Positions 23,483 to 37,765 of a stretch of DNA of 64,000 bases are shown here, piece after piece. The notes under the pieces were generated by a model. The model had not been told where the DNA came from, searched no databases, and saw nothing but the letters and a program-made list of their open reading frames with translations. The stretch spans positions 2,542,001-2,606,000 of the forward strand of contig NC_134026.1 in NCBI RefSeq assembly GCF_964204645.1, written 5' to 3'. The translations under genes were made by a program, and so were the position numbers. The number at the start of each line of letters is the position of its first letter. The stretch's first letter is position 1. Source of the DNA: Tubulanus polymorphus. Its lineage: Eukaryota; Nemertea; Palaeonemertea; Tubulaniformes; Tubulanidae.

Positions 23483-26400
23483 ATTTATTTTCAATATTCT
23501 TCTTTACGATATCCGTCACGTTTCACCCATTTAGAGAAAAAATGATCAATTCAGCTAAAGTATCTGAACAATTTGAAATTCACTGCCGAAAGTTACAAAT
23601 CGTTGAAGTATGCATTTTCCATAACCGATAGACGGGCTGCGTGTAGCGGTCAATCTGTCCGCTTTGTAGACCAAAACAACGTGTGAAATTGACGCATTGG
23701 AGAGGAGGACATTGTAACCAGTGGAATTTATGGCAGACGCTCGTTAAACCTTTTCTTCCGTATCGATAAATATACGCGCGGTTGACATAAACACCTAGGA
23801 TCCAATCAGTTTTTACGGCGTAATAAACGCACGGTTTAATTAACGTTGAAAGCGCCCACTTTCACAATTATCCGTGAACTCGACCGGCGGCTCGTTCTCC
23901 TTTCTCTCTTGAACTATTTTCGATATATTTGAACAAACAAAAACGCAACTAATTTGAAGGTAATATAATATGAATGAGTCGATGCGTGAGTATTCGATTG
24001 AATGCGCGATATTTACGAATCGATTTAGAATGAAGTGAAGGTCTAAAAATCAAATTCTCACAAGAAACCAACAAAACCTGATCGTAAAATGCTTTGCTCG
24101 GATATTCCTTTCTCACATCTTGACGTTCAATCCTTGCGACCGCCTTTTAACAGTTGCGAGGCTGTTTCAATGAGCGCGCGTTCTCTGTCACAGCCGACAA
24201 TCGACGTATTAGTGAAGAGTGACGACAATTGAATAAGTATCCATTCAACAAACCATCCATAAATTGCCTAAAAAACCTTTCTGATGTAAGTCGGTAATCC
24301 CTGCATGTACTCGGGTCACATAACGACGGCAGACTAGTAGTGCACGGGATCTATGTCTCAATTGACGAGAAAATGGATAAATTTGACATGTTGAGTCGTG
24401 CCTGATTGCAATATTTACTACAGACACTGTTTCAAATGTGCAGATAATTCCTCTATTTAGAAACGAACACGTTTTTTAGCTCGACGCCATCCTTCTATTC
24501 CATAGGCTGGTGTTACTGCGCATGCACGAGAGGTATCTACACGGCTTGGCGGGTATCTGTTCTCGCACTGAACTAACTGGAATCTCGAAGTGACAGCAAC
24601 AAATTCTGAAACTTGATGCAAGGACATAAATGTATCTGTTGAACGAATTCTGACAAGGATTACGAACATAAATCTTATTTATTTAGCCTCAGGACAACAA
24701 TCGCGCTACGTTAACCCGACAGTTACAAATTAATTTCTTCTTCAAGTGTTTTCAATCTAACACGGGTAAATTCTATAAGATTCCTTCTCATCGGAAGGAA
24801 CTCTAACTGTTCCTAATGTAGAGACACCCACAGTCTGGATGTTGTTGCTCCATATCAAAGTTGCGGTTATCTGAGGATTAACGGTGTAGTTCACATAGAC
24901 CCCACGGCTACAATTAGGATACACAATATTACTGCGCACAAAAAATACCTTAATTCACATTCGTTTATAAAATCTGCGTGACATGGTGAATTAGTTCCCA
25001 ATAACCTGTGAACCTGCTAGCCCTGTAGCTGTTTTGATTAAATTACCGAATCATAAAAGATTTTCATTTTTGAGGTCATTCCTTACAGCTATTGCTTTCC
25101 TTTGAAATCTGAAGTTTTTTCATTGCCTGTATCCACGATATGGGAAATTCACAAGAAGTAGGCCCTCGAATTCGATAACGAATAAAAGTTAATTCTCGGG
25201 TCGGGCCGCCAGAAATGTTTCTTTATGGTTTTTTGAAAGGCTGCAGACTTTTGTCCAACGCGAGATGTAGTGCCGTTATGACGTCAGTATGATAAACTGT
25301 GTACGAAGGTTTCCGTTCAATAGAAATCATTCGGCAGATGATTCTTTGAATTTTATCATTATTAAAGAGTCGGTAGATGTTATCGTCAACTCTTCAAAGT
25401 GAATAGCTCGCGTAGAGTGTTGTTTTATAATAATAAATACCCTATACTTTTGCCCGGCTATTTCTGCTTGCAAACGTTTGAAGATGCAACCATAACAACT
25501 CTCAGTTTTCACGTTCAAAAAGATCGAATTCACCGAAAACACGATCTGTGGCTGTTCTAGGGTATATGAAACATATGTATGATTAAACATTCAAGTTCCA
25601 CAATATCTTAAAATTGATTTTATGCTGAAACAATAGGAAATGAACTATTGTGACTTCGGGGTCAACAGAATATCAGTCACAAAAGTGTAACAGGGGTCGG
25701 TGCATAAAGGTCAATGCAGCCACGTGTCCTTGTGATGACTCGGCTTGGTCAAACTGTGACCAAGGTTAAAACACACTTTTTCTGGAGGCGTGTGCGCATA
25801 TATCCTTTATAGTATTCGATTACGTCCTAAAATGAATGGATATATATTTAGCGTACGTGTATAGTTTTTTTGACCAGCTGGGCTCAGCGTGTAGGAACAC
25901 AAAGAAAAACAAACTGCGCACTAAACAAACGTTCAAATCTAACCACAAATTTCCACGATAAGAAAATAAAGAACGAGTTTTCTAAACGCTGTGAACTTTA
26001 GATTAGTCAATTAACTGCTGTGTGATAAAAGCATTCCTGTTTGGAGATTCGGTGAAATAAACACGTATTGAAGAAGCGGCTAGCGAGAGAGAAAGCTATT
26101 CTTATATAGAATCTTCCCGATAGTTCTGATGAAACAATGCATCGTCAATTGCAAATGTCATATATTCATATGCATAGATGGTATATGATGAAATGAGAGA
26201 AAGTGTATATATTGATGGCTCTTCTAAATGCAAAATTACGAAATAAATCGCTAGATTTGGAGTCTTTCACGTGATAGTTGTTGATTTATGATTTCTGTAT
26301 TCTCCAGAACGTCCTAGTGTATAAACATTTTTCCAGATTAAATATTTCGATTTTTATGAATATGAAAAAAAAATATCGACGGTCTGGGATGATATGAAAA

Positions 26401-29096
26401 ATACAGACGCACCAAAACTGACATCTTTACGCAAAATATAGAGTTATTTGACCGTTGATCGGGCACGAAACTGAGCTCAATATCGTACAAAAATTGCTCG
26501 TTACGATAAACATCGATAGATAGTTTAGGATGATGCGATTGCGGTTTATTCTATAATACTCGCGGTAGAATAGGTTAACCGGGTCCATAAAACTAGCGCC
26601 GTTTTACCAGTGCGATATCTGTATAAATCAAGACGTTTAAATCGCTATAAACCGCCGTACATCAACAAATATATGGCAGAAATGTCGGTGAACTACGCAA
26701 TTAACAACTGACGTGTGCATGAATCAAAGATTAATCGTGTTTTAGTTGATTGATTCAATTCGTGTCACTGCATTCATGTGTAATATGTCTGAATCTCGCG
26801 GTGATTTTTACGATTATGGTCACCTGTCCTTGAATCCGCTTCCCGGTGATAAATACATCGACCGACTTCACTTTTTACCTCGGTTGAAAAATGCGATTGG
26901 CTCCTCAAGAATACGTAAATATGCGCATCGGATATTTTGTAGTGAGATTAGTAAAGTCTCCAAGTATATACTACTTTTAACTGTATCTGAAAAAAGGTCG
27001 ATTGATGCGCGATACACGACACAACGCGGGCGAAGAATTTGCTTGTTACATTACGATAGATGGCGTCTTTGTTGAGTCTCAATATCCAACACTTGAACGC
27101 GTTGTATATGGATCTTTGTTTTTGAGAAACTTCTGACGAAGAGATGGCGATTAAGAGTGGAATTCTTACTCAAATTTACATAATTATCATAAGTTGAGAG
27201 TCAACGAATATATTTATGCGTATCAAACGTATCGCAACATTATGCAAATCGTTTTGTTCTGATCCATGAAAATCTTTTCACTTTTCCTCTCATTCACCCA
27301 ACAAATCTAACTAATTAGTCGACAAATATTATGATAATGTGATTTTTTTGTGGGACTAGCCGGCTTGATATTAATGCGAAACATATTCTAATATTATTCA
27401 TTCGCAGGCGGGTCTCATAGTGAATAGTTTTACACTGGAAACGAAGACACCGAGCTGTCAATTCATTCTCAAATCACTCACTGTTTTATTTGCATGTGTC
27501 CATAGGGTTTCTTTTAACCGAAAAATGCTTTACATGTATACAAATATGGCGTTATATTTAACTTGAGAACCGTTTGACAGTTTCATTGTATAAGAAATGG
27601 AAATAGAATTGGGGCCTTTTTTATTGTCACCGCTGATACGAGCACATGCACGTACATCACAGGCGGACTACGTTAACTTGATATTCGTGGTTAAATATAT
27701 TTTACACAAAAGCCATTTATTCTTGCTTTCATTCGAAGAACATGATCCGGAATCAAATAAAATCAAATATGCAACTAGCCATTATTACTTTATTTCTTAG
27801 ACTAACGCCGCGGCTGAAAGATGTTTTATTCTGGCCGCCTTTTTCTTTGTGCGTGGTTGAAGTTGAAATTCGAGCGTGCGGCCAAAGCCCTCATCTGCTT
27901 ACAAAGTCACAAACTATTTCTTTCCGCGTAGAAGATTCCCTCTTCACCGCTCTTACCTCACGCCCGCGCGATCAATTAATGCGCTTACCGAACGACGTCG
28001 AGGGCCCTCAGAACCCCTCAAAAATAAATATTAGCTTGCCTCCGGAGGGAAAATTTCATACGGGAAATTAATAACTGTGTAAGTTTTCAAATACTTCAAT
28101 GCGAATTGGAAACCCTGGTCAACAGAAAATCGCAGCGCTAATGAAAGCAGGCCATGCTCTTCATTGATTCTAATGTGTATCCAATGCGAACTGAAAGACA
28201 CGATGAAATATTTATAAATGAATGTTACGTCTATTTGAACAGCTCGATCGCTGCGGAGACGTCGGAAATGCGATGCCAAAAATTGATTTCGAACACAACT
28301 ATAGACATATGCGACGCGACGTTTGCGCCGTAATTTTTTCCCAAAAGATACAAATTGACGCAGAGATCGGGTTGTGTTTGTCGAGTGACTGCGACAACAG
28401 TTTCGCGGTACAGCTGCTCTATCGGCCCGCGCGGAGACAACGGAGAACCTGACACGTATAGTTTGACGTATCTGTTCAAATTATCGAATTCAGTCGAATG
28501 AATTGATGATTTGAACAGCTTAGAGAAAGATGATCGTCAGTTCCGATGTCCTTTATGTGAGTGTGTAAAATAAAATGATTATGACAATTGTTAAGTAGCG
28601 CTCTTTTAACTTGTTTTGATATTGCGGTTACAAGAGAAATAGGTTTAACCCACAACGCTGTATACATCTGTTTTTTCTATTGTATACGGCATGTCGGGGA
28701 AGAGCATATATTTGTATAGATGACGCATGAACTGATTTCAAGAATATTCCTTCATTAAAATCAGAAATAAAGAATACAACAGAGAGACGAAAAACAACAT
28801 ATGAAAAGCATTATTTTGATACCAACCCACTTTATTTATTGCAAACAATTATAATTCGTACGCATTCCGAGCTTCGTTTGATTCTCAAACTGCTCAAGTC
28901 GGCAGATTCTCGGATTTCGATCAGAAAAAATGAACAATATCGCATGTATTTACATCATTAGCAAAATTGTGTCCGTAAAGTTGCATCTTATTCAAAACAA
29001 AACACGAAGAGTTACGTAGAAAAAATAAAACGTAGGTGTTATAGTCTATATATAATTTTCACAATTCCATGAAAGCTGCTGGAAATCACGAGGGAA
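23483..29096. other. Gene-poor 5.6 kb between R-spondin and DMRT genes
   Basis: This is the upstream region of R-spondin and the downstream side of the DMRT gene (minus-strand AATAAA near 28831). Short open frames on both strands lack splice signals that join them, and no protein family is recognised. Regulatory DNA for the two developmental genes may lie here, but no specific site can be named. Confidence 0.5.
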
Positions 29097-32000
29097 CTAA
29101 TCGTTGTCTTTGCTTCCTTTTATGGAATTATCTTCATCTCCGCCTTCCGAGGAGCGATCCGATATTGGCGATGAGTCCAAAGGTTTACGTCGTCTCGTGG
29201 GGAGAACACTGGCAGAAGCCGCGTCGAAATGCATCGGGCGATACGCGAAAAAGAAAGGCGATCCGATCCCGGGCGGCATACCGGGCATAGGCGTGAAAGG
29301 CGGAAAATGTGGAGCGACCATCAGATCGTGGTTAACACTAGAACGCATGTCCATTTGTGGTAAAACTGACGGTCGACCGAGTAAAGCGTCCGTAGTGAAA
29401 GCTGCTGCTCGTGGAGAAAACGCTGAATGCACGGTCGAATGCGCTACAGAACTAGACAGAGGCGTGAACGCTGATTTTATACCTCCTATAGATTTGTTAT
29501 TATTATTTAGTCCATTGTTTGGCTTGAAATGTGAAAATGGGTTTAAAAACGGGTTGATGTTTGTGGTAGGATGTCCTACGCCGTTACGCCTAGATGAGTC
29601 TGCCTGTTGTTGCGCAATAACTGTATCTTGCGCCGAGAGAAAATGTTCGATCGCTTTTACTAAATCTCCGTTACATCCTTGTAAAACAAGCTCCAAAACG
29701 GCCTTCTTCTGATACGGAAAAATGCGCTCGAGAATTTCAATGTTCGTAAGACGACCGGGTCTGAAAGCGGTCGGCGGACTAGGATCTGGACTACTGCTGG
29801 AGGCCGTCGTTTCTGACGTCATGCGCGGTTTCTTCGCAACCGGAACATGATGACTACTGCTATCTGCTTGAGTGCTGATTGTTGTCGGAGAATCGCGGCC
29901 TTCGTCACTATCTTCAACTGTATCTGACTGAGTCGGGGGCTCTAAAAAAACAAGATAAACATGTCTTGATCATAATGATTTTAGGTATCAAGATATTAGT
30001 GAAACGATTTGAATATATTTTTCCTTGACCCTGATTTCATTGAAACCGTCCACGGATTGTTACCACCCAGCAACAGAGAAGTTCAGAATAGAATTTATCT
30101 CTAACTGTACAATTTCATGTTATCACCTCCCCGTGTTATTTTTTTATACCAGTTCGGATAAATCGTTTTAGTCAACATCAAATTCCGCGTCATCAAAGCC
30201 TCAAAAAACACCCGGTCGCCACTTCAAGCTGTCTGCAATACCTGCAATCACCGACGATTACCACGAGTTTTTTGTTCTTACTTCTCGATATGTTTATAAA
30301 ACAAAAATATTCTCTCGAGATTTTCACAAATTGCTGGGATTCAAGTGTACAATTATGTGATCAGTAGGGAGCAACTTTGCCGAGATTAACAACGTTTTAA
30401 ACTTCGTAGTGAGTTTTGACATTTGCAATTATGCGCACTTAGCGGGAAGCCTACAGACACTACTTCACACAGCGAGTTCATCTATACAATTTTGGTTTCA
30501 ATTGTGTATCTTCCGACGTTACAGTTTTACAGTTTTGTAAATCAATTGATGAGAACGTCTGCTGATTTATAATTAGGGCTTTCGATATTGTAAATGTTTA
30601 AGTATCCACTAACGATCTACCTATTCGATTACCGGAAGTGATACGCTCTACGCCTCTTATAAACACACCATTTCAACCTCATCAGGAAATTCGTGTCTTA
30701 CAAGGTTCCGCAGAAAGAAAAATCTCTGAAATACGTTTCATTCGCACTAAATTACTTATGAATAGTTATCGTAAATGTGGTTTCGTTAAAAATATGTGTT
30801 AGAATAATGATATGTTTTGAATATCCCGATTTGGGTACAGAAGTTTTAAAAAATATGATATTCCTAAGCATTTTGTTACGAAATAGAATAAATGAATGTA
30901 TGGGATGGTATTGGATTGGATTGGCCTAGATCGAATTTTCTCAATTAAAAAAAGGTATGTAACGAACAGTTATATTATTTGTGCGTGAAGCCAGCTGTAT
31001 CATCGCTTGTATCCAACTGCGAATAATCTAACATAACCACTATATGTGCAATATATACGGTTTCAGAGTCAAAGAAAATCGTCAGGGGTCCGAGAGAGGA
31101 ATAGTGAGCGCTCGACGGGAGCGAAGTAAAATCAGTTGACATCAGTAACAAACTTGTGAGCATTTGAGTGCACGATGAAGTGTAACAAGATTTCAAGCGC
31201 AGTTGGGCGCGTTTTAAGATAATGTATACAATCTGGGAGGTAAAAAAGGCACCTGCCTTCATCCCTGGAACGTTTGAGATGAGATAGAGAAATAGTTACA
31301 AAAAACATCGAACTCGTTTCAATTTAGAAGCCTGAATCTATGAATATAAATCCAGAACACGAAGGACCCACAACATTTACGAATGAGTCTCTGCTGAAGT
31401 TGGACAAAAGTAATCTATCTGAAACATCGGTGAAACAGATTTTCTAGTTTTTGTTCGTTGAAATTTTGGTATTTGTATTTATACTACAGACTGCGACTAT
31501 ATAATCTAAATTGATTTCGATGAAGGCCTCAACTAAAGCAACTTTTAAACCAGATGCAGACCTATTGTTTTGCAAGTCGTTGGTGCATTTCGGTACGGAC
31601 ATCTTTGAAAACACTAGTGTTGTTGAAATTACACAATTTAACTGGATTCTGTAGTGAAAACGCGTGTCATTACACCTGTTTGCAGGTACATCTCGTATCA
31701 CCTGGGGCCAGACACACGTTAAATTAGGTGTTATTTTATGAGAACAACAACTATAACAACAGGTCTTCAGCTGTCATCCTTTTCAAGAGAAAATACATCG
31801 TCCATACTGTTGAATCGAGTCAAGAGCTCTCATGCATAGCTATGTTTAAACAAGTTTTCACTCTAATTGTGTACATTGCTGAACCAAAATTTCGATCAGT
31901 GATGATTTTGTAAATACACGATATACATTCACCACTTCAAAAATGTAAATTGAATTGTTTAAAATGATATATATATGTATGTGGTATTTAACTTTCGTAC

Positions 32001-34881
32001 AGTCGTGTATACGGATGGTTTAATGAATGAGTCCTACACTTTCATCCATACTCAAACATTGCGTTATTCAAATTCAAATTATTCAAATTTTTTTCGCAAC
32101 TGTTTCAATAGATTCTCGCGATGATAAAATCGCTAATATTGATTTCGACTGTAACAGTGATCTTTATCGATGGTTAAATTTAACATCAAAATCAACAGAA
32201 TCGTTGAAGCGTTCCCGGAATCGGTATATATAAGTGATATATGTAAAACGAGATATTCGTTGTTGGGGCCCAAAACCTGGTGTACATCTGCGGTACGATA
32301 CAAATTCGATCTCTCCAACTTTTACTCAAAATTTGGTTGAATTAATTCACTGAGACTTGTCGCCGTGTTTGCTAAATGTATTTTTCTGCGCGGTTTTGAT
32401 ATCTGATATGTTTTTTTCCCGTTCCTACCGACATTAGGACGTCGGTATTAGCGATTAATATAAACAGATTGGTTTTTTTCGTCCGCGCAGTAAAAGATTG
32501 TCTACAGCAGTTATAATCAATGCCTAGGTTACTGCTGTCGGATCCATATTACATACAAAAAATGCTAATTTTGTTGCATTTCTTGATTTCTTTCTTCAAC
32601 GGATTAACAAATGTATGTTTGAGAATTTGATTAAGAGTTGTTTGCATTTCCAAATCCTCACAACGATACACATGATACATTGAAAATAAATGTATATTTT
32701 TTTCAAACTTAAATTTAGGTTTCAAAACTGCTACGGTATAAGAAATACAAATTATTTCTTATGTAAAGTAAACATAAATGTAAGAACAAATGATAATGAG
32801 AGGCTCATTCTGTTAGATTCCAGAATATCGGATTCATGCGTCGGCATTTTTTCCGTTATTTTGCTCGGAGGTTTTTTCGCAGATTCTTGACTGGCTATCA
32901 GAAGGAATCAGATTTAAATTCACTAGAATCGGCATCTTTACGTGCCAACCGATAACATCGCAGAAGTTAAGTAGATTTTTTTTCGCATCTGTACTATGTA
33001 TATATATAGGAGATTCGCTACAATTCGCCCTAAAACAAAGATTTACATAAAATCAAAGGGCAAATTTATCCGAACTCTTCAAAACGTCAGTTTAACGTGT
33101 TTTTGATTCGCCACGAGTCAACTCAAGTCGATGGGAGCTATTTGTAGCGCCCTTCATAAAACATAACATTTCTATCAAACCAAAGAAAGTTTATACGAAA
33201 TCAAAGACGAACTATTTCCAACACTTCAATATGTCAGATTTTACATTGCCGGCGACTCGCTACAATTATAAACTATAAGTTGGTGAAAACATAACATTTC
33301 TGGCAGTGAACTCTTTAGTTTATGTTGCTGGAAGTGTGTTGATAAGTTGAAGTACGCTACGACAGGTTGAAGGGAGCCTTTTTCATAAAATATATCCAGG
33401 TGGTCTGATTACGTTATACGCTACTTAAAATATATTTCCATCATCTCCGAGTTTTATTTTAGCAGACGATATTCCACGCATTAAACTTTATAGAGTTAGA
33501 ATCTGTTTGAATATGAAATTCTCATTACTTTACTCGAAGATTTCTAAGTAAATGATTTTTGATACGATCATAAAAAGTAGTGTTCAACATTAGCAATGAT
33601 GTTTCACATGCTCCCCTCGGAGGTTTAACGTGTTGGGAAAATAAGGCCACACAGAAAAACTCATATCATCTGTCGTTATACGTATGAAAAGTTTCTACAA
33701 AACGGCCTTAACCGCGTAATACTATGAAATATTGGATATCGCAGATATCGTTCTTAATAAGAAGATATGAATTTAAGTAAATTAACTTTTATCTCCTGAT
33801 TAATTTATGATTTTAAAATTGTGGTATTGCTGAATAAGATGCCGTTGTGCTTCAAAAAGAAAAATGCACACGCCCTTGTACTTGTTGGTGGGTACCAACT
33901 ACGTTTCTTCTATTTTTGAAAAAAAAAGATGTTTAGTCGTATAAAACTAACATAGCCAACGTTTTAGGTGATGTTTGCTTTGCCTATTGATATAACATCC
34001 ATTCGTCATTCGTTCACTGAATATACATAAACCGTTATAAAATACCGCGTCTAAAAATACCTATGTAAAACCTTTGTGACAAGTGACATAATAATAAGTA
34101 TTGTGAAAAAAATGCTTAACTTCAATAATGGGATGATGCCGCTGAAAGAATGCTTTGAAATCATTTGTGAAGACCTTGTAACCAGCGAAGCGTTGAAACG
34201 TTTTTTGCCGACTGACCGAGATAGAAAATGCCTTCAATTTAAGATTTTCATTCTGTTTTTGAATCAAAATTCATGCCATTTCATCATTTCTATATCAGGA
34301 TTTTTCAATGACGAAATTGTTTTATTGAAATCGTAGCTCTTGTTAAAGATTCTAAACTGAAGTGCATATCCCGTGATGATTAAGTTTACGATTTCTTCGC
34401 AACTAAATTCAGTGAAAGAGATTTCCCAAATTGCGGGTTTCTCGTTCAGTAAATCTGATAGGTACAAACAACTAAGTAACTCTTGTTCATTCTTTTTTAA
34501 CCATTAACCCTGCACCGTTGTAGCTATTATCTTGTAATTACCTGTATTAGTTCCATCGTCCATTTCTGATGCGCATTTTAAAGGAGCTGTAACAGTGCCT
34601 GGTCCCCATAATGGACCAGCGGTCATCACTGGTAATGAGCCTTCGGTGCACGTTCTCAAACCCAAAGCAATCGCATCTTCGGCAGCTTGTTGTCTTTTTA
34701 GAGCCACCTGGGCCGCCATCACCCGCTGTCTTTCAGCAATAAGGTTACATTTGGGACACGTACAATCCCTGAATCCGCAATGTCTCTTGTGCCCTTTCAA
34801 CCAGGATACCATACCATGGTTCCGACACCGCGCGCATTTGGGCTTACGCGCACCCTTTTCGGTCATCGGGTACATCTCCAT
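29097..34881 (-). CDS. DMRTA: DMRT transcription factor with DM and DMA domains (DMRTA group)
   Basis: Nuclear DNA-binding regulator of the doublesex/mab-3 family, acting in sexual or neural differentiation. Exons 34542-34881 and 29097-29941 give 394 residues. The DM zinc module is at about residues 10-56: [49 protein letters not shown], with all Cys/His ligands present. The block [10 protein letters not shown] and GPLWGPGTV follow. The DMA ubiquitin-binding-like domain is at about 178-215 ([36 protein letters not shown]). A Ser/Asn-rich tail ends [11 protein letters not shown] plus DMA restricts it to the DMRT3/4/5 (DMRTA, fly dmrt93B/99B) branch. ATG 34881 has a strong Kozak context (gacATGG); open frame continues upstream to 35070. 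The 4.6-kb intron may hold control elements. Confidence 0.9.
29942..34541. other. 4.6-kb DMRT intron, nothing coding seen
   Basis: This long, AT-rich intron separates the DM exon from the DMA exon. No open frame is coding-like and no repeat with clear ends was found. Confidence 0.6.
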
Positions 34882-37735
34882 GTCGCGAAGAAAGTTGTTC
34901 TGCATGCAGGATTTTCGTACAAAAACTTCTCTATAGTTCACAAAATATTTCAATCTAGTGATGGTATCAAAACGAAGATAAGGCTTATAAACGCGTTCGA
35001 TACCCCTTATCCACCGTATGCGAAGCGACTCGATCCGCGCTAATTGGCCAACAGTTGTGACAGACAACAACCCAGCCTATGATTGGTCGGAATAGAACAT
35101 TATGTTTGTTTCCAGCTTGCCACTTTCGCTGCCAATAATCTACTGGCGTTCTCAGTTTCTAAAGACAACAATGGTTGAAATGGTGTAATGATATACGAGT
35201 TTAAATGTTGTTTTCTTACGGTAAACGGTACATCAAACGTTAAGCGATAGATTTACGTACAATAGGCGACAAATAGCTCCGTCATCTTCCATTGTTCGTA
35301 GATTGTCAGAATTGAAGACATATCTTTAGGAGTTCCCTGACTTAAAACGTGTCTTCCTTTTAAGATGTTTTAACACCATCTGGGTGGGTTTTTGCGCGTC
35401 TTTATTTCATTTGAGAGGTTACAAGAGTCTAATGTCTTACTTTTGTTGATCAGATTTTCATTTCCTGTGGCCGTGTTTAACTGGACAATAAACATCGACA
35501 ACCAAATCCGGTGCGTTATTTCAACGTCCTAATTAGTACTTATAAATCTAGAATAATTTTTTGTCAAATTTGTAGAATATTCTACAAAAAGCAAAATAAC
35601 ATACTTTCGCTCAGATGCGCCCAAAATATGGGTCTGAAAAAAGAACCTTTTTTTTGTTTTGATAAAATCATGAAATAGTTCTTTTTTTTAATTAAATTTC
35701 TGTTTGGTCAAAAACAATCTGGTGGCAAGTGGTACTATTCATTTACACACAACGCGGTAATAATGACACATGTGGAAATTTTCTCAAACGACTTTCAAAT
35801 GATTGACAGAAAACATATATTTCAGGGGAAATAACTTCAGATAAAGATAAAGTTCACGCGCGTTTGGATGAACAAAATTATAGTCTAGTCTAGTTTCACT
35901 GAACTCAGAGCAGTTCAGAATTATCGATTTTCTCTTATTATGATAGTAATTGAGACCTGTATTATTTATCAGTATGATTATTGATTATCAGAATCGATAT
36001 TATTTTACCAATCACCTGTCCGTTGTGTTTGTCCAATAGGAAGCTGAAAATTTTATTTTTTCTCCATTAATTAAGTGATTAAAAGAAACTATCCATTAAT
36101 GACTTATATCTCATTTTTTTAGTATTTTTACCTTATGCGGACATACAGAAAATATACATAAATGTTTCATAAATATTTTTGAATACTTAACGAGTGTGCT
36201 GCTTTACAAGAATAAGACGTTTTTGTAACATAATTACATATATTATAATTCTTAACGATTGAATATCTGCTTCATGGCGTCATACACTGAGGCAGCATTA
36301 GAGAATGAATACGAACTAATGTAACCTGATATAATACAAATATGGTACAAATAAAATTACCAGTAACCAAATATCACACATGTACGAGTATATATGAACG
36401 AGTTATTTAAAAAAACTAATCGGGGAAAATATGATTGGTTAATCCCACATTTGAAGACTAAAAAGTTATGAAATTGAAGATTTATTGAGACCAACGTTTC
36501 TGGCGATGATTGAGCCATGATGATGGCTCTGGTTCGACGGGTTCACTGCTGTTTATATAATGCAGATGACAATATAATGTTGTTATAACTATATAGACTA
36601 TTATCTCTCCTATAGTTTATGTTATAACAGTATCAAGGTATATTACAGAACCAAGCGGAAACCAGAAAATTGTGTGCAAATTTCCAAAACGTGATATATC
36701 ATAACTGTCAAATCAAGCAAGTACTAAATAACCCTGACGGATCGACACATTCAAATGTGTCTATTTTGATAATATTTGTGTAGTTGTCACAGTCATATCA
36801 CCAGATAGACCATCAGTGAGACTTCAACCAGATAACGCTGCTTGTTAAGTGACAATTTGCGAATTAATTCATATTTGCCCTCAGTTATATCGTCAATAGA
36901 ACAAGCGACTGATAAGCTGCAATCAGTCCAACATCGCCTGAACATCACGCACGAAGTTTTGTTCACATTCAAACTGACACTTGACCAAATATATAAGCGC
37001 AGGTGTCCGTATATATGGTTATGGCCAAACGTTTTAGTTGCCGCAATCTGTTGCGATATTCGACGTTCGTTTCTTGTATCGTTATTTTCGTGTAAGTTAA
37101 TGTCGAAAGAAAAATATCAATAACATACCAAAAACGCCAACTGCAAAAGATAGATTTTGCGGTTTCTCAAACAAATTTATATCCTGTTGGTCAAAGATAT
37201 TGATACCTTTTCATTAGATTAATTCTTTTCTTTTTAGTCGCATTTTTTATCGTTTCATCGAGTATATCTCATCAGAATATTGAAGGCTCTTGCAAAATGT
37301 AATATAATTAATTTTGTACCTCAAAGGTATGTTCAAATACTGGCTCGAAACCGATATTCTCTATAAGTTCGAAATGAAATACACCCCAAGTATACAGTGT
37401 TCACTTTATCAGATACACAGTCGGGGAATGGTATTAGCGATCGTTTGGTAGAAACAGGTAGGAAAATATACAGACAACAGGTTCACAAATAACCGCTTAA
37501 ATGATTTCACATTTCCACACAGCAACTGTATCACTCCACAAGGCCCTCCCGTGTCCATTCCTACGGGTTGACTCGACTTACGATTCAAAGTTAGTGCATT
37601 TCTATTTAGTTCGTTGGGATTCGGGAGTCGGTGTAACTACAGCTCCTGAGATTCCGGTGATCTAGAACATAATACATGCATGATTTCCCAATTTCGGAAA
37701 AATACCTCAAATTTTAAGAAGGACGAGTGCATATC
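34882..37735. other. Intergenic upstream of the DMRT gene
   Basis: No supported gene. A hairpin-rich segment at 36495-36545 resembles the hammerhead-type repeat only loosely. The rest is AT-rich sequence with short random frames. Confidence 0.4.
36495..36545. repeat. Imperfect palindrome, possibly a decayed hammerhead-type repeat
   Basis: The segment has acgtttc, then tgagcc facing ggctct across atgatgatg, then ggttcgacg. The spacing of an acgtttc box, a short stem and a second box recalls the motif at 3162-3201, but the CUGANGA box is not intact. Confidence 0.25.
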
Positions 37736-37765
37736 TTTAATCTAGTTTTCAATATAGAAATATAC

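Noticed and set aside
29104-29712. 202-codon plus-strand open frame
   Set aside because: It is antisense to the DMA-domain exon of the DMRT gene.
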